DNA from: Spirogloea muscicola
Lineage: Eukaryota; Streptophyta; Zygnematophyceae; Spirogloeales; Spirogloeaceae
DNA: 21,414 nt
Reading direction: 5' to 3'
Assembly (NCBI GenBank): GCA_009602725.1
Contig: WELB01000014.1
Location: forward strand, 796,561-817,974
The position numbers and the translations under genes are program-made. The first letter of the stretch is position 1. The number at the start of each line of letters is the position of its first letter. This document shows, piece after piece, positions 19,003 to 21,414 of this stretch. The notes under the pieces were generated by a model, which had not been told where the DNA came from, ran no database searches, and saw only the letters and a program-made list of their open reading frames with translations.

Positions 19003-21134
19003 TCACGAGTCAAGTGTGTCAAGCCACTTCTGGATGAGGTCTGCAGCAAGTTCTGGGCGATCATCGTGTGGGCAATGTCCCACGTCCGGCAGTGGGAGCA
19101 CTCTGACGTTCTCCCTTTGATCCTCCAGATTCTTGAAGTACCTTGCGACCTGGTCAAAGATGAACGTGATCACGAGCTGCTATTAGATAAGTATATACTA
19201 CAGCCAATGCTTGAAAGCCGAGCCTGAATCCAATTAAACGTTCTACCGTTTAAAATAAAGCCATGCCCCATGAGCATGTTGCAAAATTATCCTAGAATCC
19301 AAGACAGCCAATTCAGTATCAAGACTGGGCAATCTACGAAGCACTCCTGAATATTGCCGACAACAACTCCTCTGTGAATTGGCAGTGTGACGCAAATACA
19401 AGATACTCACAGAGCCTGAGGGAGGAGTCCAGGGGTCCTTTTCACCCCAAAGTACCAACACTGGCGCAGTGATGCTCCCCATCAGCACCTCTGGTCGAGG
19501 ACCTGAAATGTTCCGGCTCAATGTAGCACATTAAGAAACACCGTAACATGTTGGGCTACATGACAGTCTGCATCTTTGCATCAGTTTGTGCATGTGGCAA
19601 AAGCTCAATTCACAGGTCTGACCTGGGTGGCCTGTGAAGACCTTGACAAACACATCCAATGCTCCCGGGTGCTCCGAGGGCTCGTACAAAATGTCCACTA
19701 AATGGTCCGTGACTGCTGCCGAGTCGCGATATGCCTGTTCCTGCAGTATTTTCTTGACATTGGATTTGCTGCGGAACCTGCACAACCATCCCCAGGCCAC
19801 TGATGAGCCTATCTCCAGCAACTTCAGCAACATCATCGCACAAGCATCGGGAAACAAGCAACCATGCTTCTGTGTGTCTGTTCCCTTTGTTTGCATGTCT
19901 CCATGGCTGATTGGCAGGAGTACGCTCTGACTTACCAAATGACAAATAATAGTCATGAAACACAGAGGCTAGGGCTCAGGCGGCGTACTTGTTAAAAAGG
20001 AACGAAGCAATTCTTGGCTTCTTCAGCAGAAACTCAATGGCAACGAAGATTGGCCGGAGGTACTTGAGGATAGCCTCGTCCTTCTCAAGGCCTTTCCTGT
20101 TCATTGCCCCAGCACAGTTGAGCAGCACCAAGCCCCTGCTTGGCAGCCAGATACCTTGGATCTCAGTCCTTAGTGTCACAGCGTTGGCAGATTGTCGGAG
20201 CAACCCGGAAGCCAAGCCACTTAGAGCACTCTCCTTCAAGAGCTTCCCAAGCTCTCCTTGATGCACCAAGTGCCTCCGCTCCATTGTGTAAGAACTGCCT
20301 GGCAACCTCAGGGTTTAAGCTATCACAATCCACGCTGGAGAGATGTGTGCATGCATGTGAGGCAGCAATCACCTCGCCGAAACCTGGTTCCTCTTGAAAG
20401 CTCTTGCTGCCGCCGTCAGCGCAGTGAGGGATCCAATGGAGTTGCCGATGAGCACAGCCGGCTCCTCGAGCTCCACTGCAAAGTCTGTGGACAACAGACA
20501 GTGCAGAGGAAGTTTGTCAACAATTCTCTGACTTGGAGATAGGCAAAATCAGCAACGTCCAAAGCCCTTGTGAACGCCAGGATCAAGCAAGTGTGATTGG
20601 CGATTCTGATTAAGCTAAACCTGGACCTAAACCAAGCCATGGACATCCTCATGAGGGGAACAGCATGGGACACACTGAGATGCGTACCGTTGATGATCTC
20701 CGCCCACAGCTCAGGGCCATACTCAGCTCCGGCAGGCTTGTCCGAGTCGCCAAAGCCCAGGAGGTCGATGGCGTAGACGCGGTTGCGATCCGCCAGATGC
20801 GCTATCAAGTTGCGGAAGTGGCCCGCGTTGCTCCCTGCGCGCAGACAACGAAGCCCACAACTTGAGAGTGAATCCTTGCATGGCGAGACTGAGGCTGCTG
20901 CTGAGCGCACACTGCGGTCATGTCCGATCATGCAGGGGGGGCGGGGGGGAGGGGTTCTCACCGAAGCCATGGACGATGATGAGGGGCTTGCCGGAGCCGG
21001 CCACGGCGTAGTTGATGTTGTGCCCTCTGCCACCAACGGCCGAGCGAGACAAGCGAGCAGCTCAAGGAAATTTCTGATGCAAGACGATGCTGACGCCGAC
21101 GCCGACGCCGACACCGACGCCGACGCGGACGCCT

Positions 21135-21195
<61 letters not shown>

Positions 21196-21414
21196 GGCAA
21201 GGTCTGGCCTGCCTCTGCGGTCGTAACTGTGGGCGAGGCCGGCGGCGCTGCCGGTGCCTCACCGCCAGTCCCAGGAGTGGGTGTGGTACGGGAGCGCCAG
21301 CAGGTCCCGCTCGAGCTCGTGCACGGCGCCGACGACGGCGGGCAGGGGGACGGCGGAGTCGACCTCCAGCTCCAGCGGCAGCGAGCCGCCGCGCAGGCCG
21401 CCGGGCCGCGGCGC
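19003..21414 (-). CDS. Plastid alpha/beta hydrolase, chlorophyll dephytylase (CLD1)-like, 5' partial (8 exons visible)
   Basis: Exons in transcript order: 21414-21263, 21026-20962, 20834-20688, 20484-20373, 20135-19989, 19777-19623, 19502-19411, 19149-19003 (stop TCA complement). They give 338 residues with exact phases; the N-terminus and any transit peptide lie outside the window. Numbered from the first visible residue: the Trp-rich HSWDWRGHNINYAVAGSG, the oxyanion-hole strand LIIVHGFG (66-73), the nucleophile elbow GNSIG with Ser137, GLVLLNCAGAMNRKG, then WGEKD with Asp282 and GHCPHDDRPE with His315, a complete Ser-Asp-His triad. The NCAG-MN and GHCPHDDRPE segments fit the Arabidopsis CLD1 (At5g38520) branch, which removes phytol from chlorophyll, with pheophytinase as the next relative. 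The hydrolase fold is certain; the chlorophyll substrate is inferred. Intron 1 carries a hexanucleotide repeat. Confidence 0.88.
20935..20954 (+). repeat. G-run tract beside a splice donor of the CLD1-like gene
   Basis: The plus strand reads G7-C-G7-A-G4, able in principle to form a G-quadruplex. On the transcript it is a C-rich run starting only a few bases inside the intron whose GTGAGA donor follows exon base 20962. Confidence 0.7.
21092..21193. repeat. GACGCC hexanucleotide tandem repeat in intron 1 of the CLD1-like gene
   Basis: About 17 units of GACGCC with four or so variant units (GACACC, GCGGAC, GCCTAC) fill nearly half of the 236-nt intron 21027-21262. Both strands stay open in several frames because six is a multiple of three, which creates spurious Asp-Ala, Gly-Val and poly-Arg frames. 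Confidence 0.92.

Noticed and set aside
21092-21193. Possible CRISPR-like array
   Set aside because: The hexanucleotide units are contiguous with no unique spacers, and it lies in a nuclear intron.
20783-21226. 147-codon plus-strand frame ending in an Asp-Ala repeat
   Set aside because: It is antisense to certain CLD1-like exons, and its repeat comes from the intronic GACGCC array, which is open in most frames.
1-21414. tRNA or other structured RNA genes
   Set aside because: I noticed no cloverleaf-type T-loop (GTTCRA) context with matching stems in the spacers. A covariance-model search would be needed to exclude small RNAs.

Overview
The window is nuclear DNA of a photosynthetic eukaryote, most probably a green alga. 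Every protein gene is split by spliceosomal introns, coding exons are GC-rich, and the closest matches I recognise are plant or plastid proteins: a BOI-type RING protein, a plastid acyl-ACP synthetase and a chlorophyll-dephytylase-like hydrolase. TGTAA, the green-algal polyadenylation signal, follows two or three of the genes. I cannot name the species. There is no sign of bacterial or organellar DNA, and I saw no tRNA, rRNA or CRISPR array.

Layout: (1) 3-671 (+), 3' end of a RING E3 ligase gene. (2) 1565-6093 (-), a 14-exon gene for organellar MnmG/GidA, the tRNA wobble-uridine modification enzyme, convergent with (1). (3) 6094-8970, a gene-poor 2.9-kb spacer with a degenerate foldback repeat: two inverted arms of about 350 bp around a core with its own nested inverted repeat. 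(4) 8971-10370 (+), a 5-exon gene for the ESCRT-III subunit VPS2/CHMP2. (5) 10371-12173, a spacer whose second half is very GC-rich with CCG microsatellites. (6) 12174-17917 (+), an 18-exon gene for a plastid acyl-ACP synthetase of the AAE15/16 type. (7) 17918-19002, an AT-richer convergent spacer. (8) 19003-21414 (-), an alpha/beta hydrolase of the CLD1 type whose N-terminus lies beyond the window.

I assembled all four large gene models by hand. Splice phases close exactly at every junction, and the products match family length and motifs from end to end (703, 226 and 777 residues, plus 338 visible residues of the fourth).

The genes do not form a pathway. Genes 2, 6 and 8 are probably targeted to organelles. 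Genes 6 and 8 both act on plastid lipid products: fatty-acid re-activation and phytol release from chlorophyll. The most unusual observations are three consecutive GC-AG introns in mnmG, the foldback element with its nested motifs, a frame-breaking cryptic exon in the acyl-ACP synthetase gene, and a telomere-like repeat just upstream of the mnmG start. I did not find a convincing new multi-gene system.
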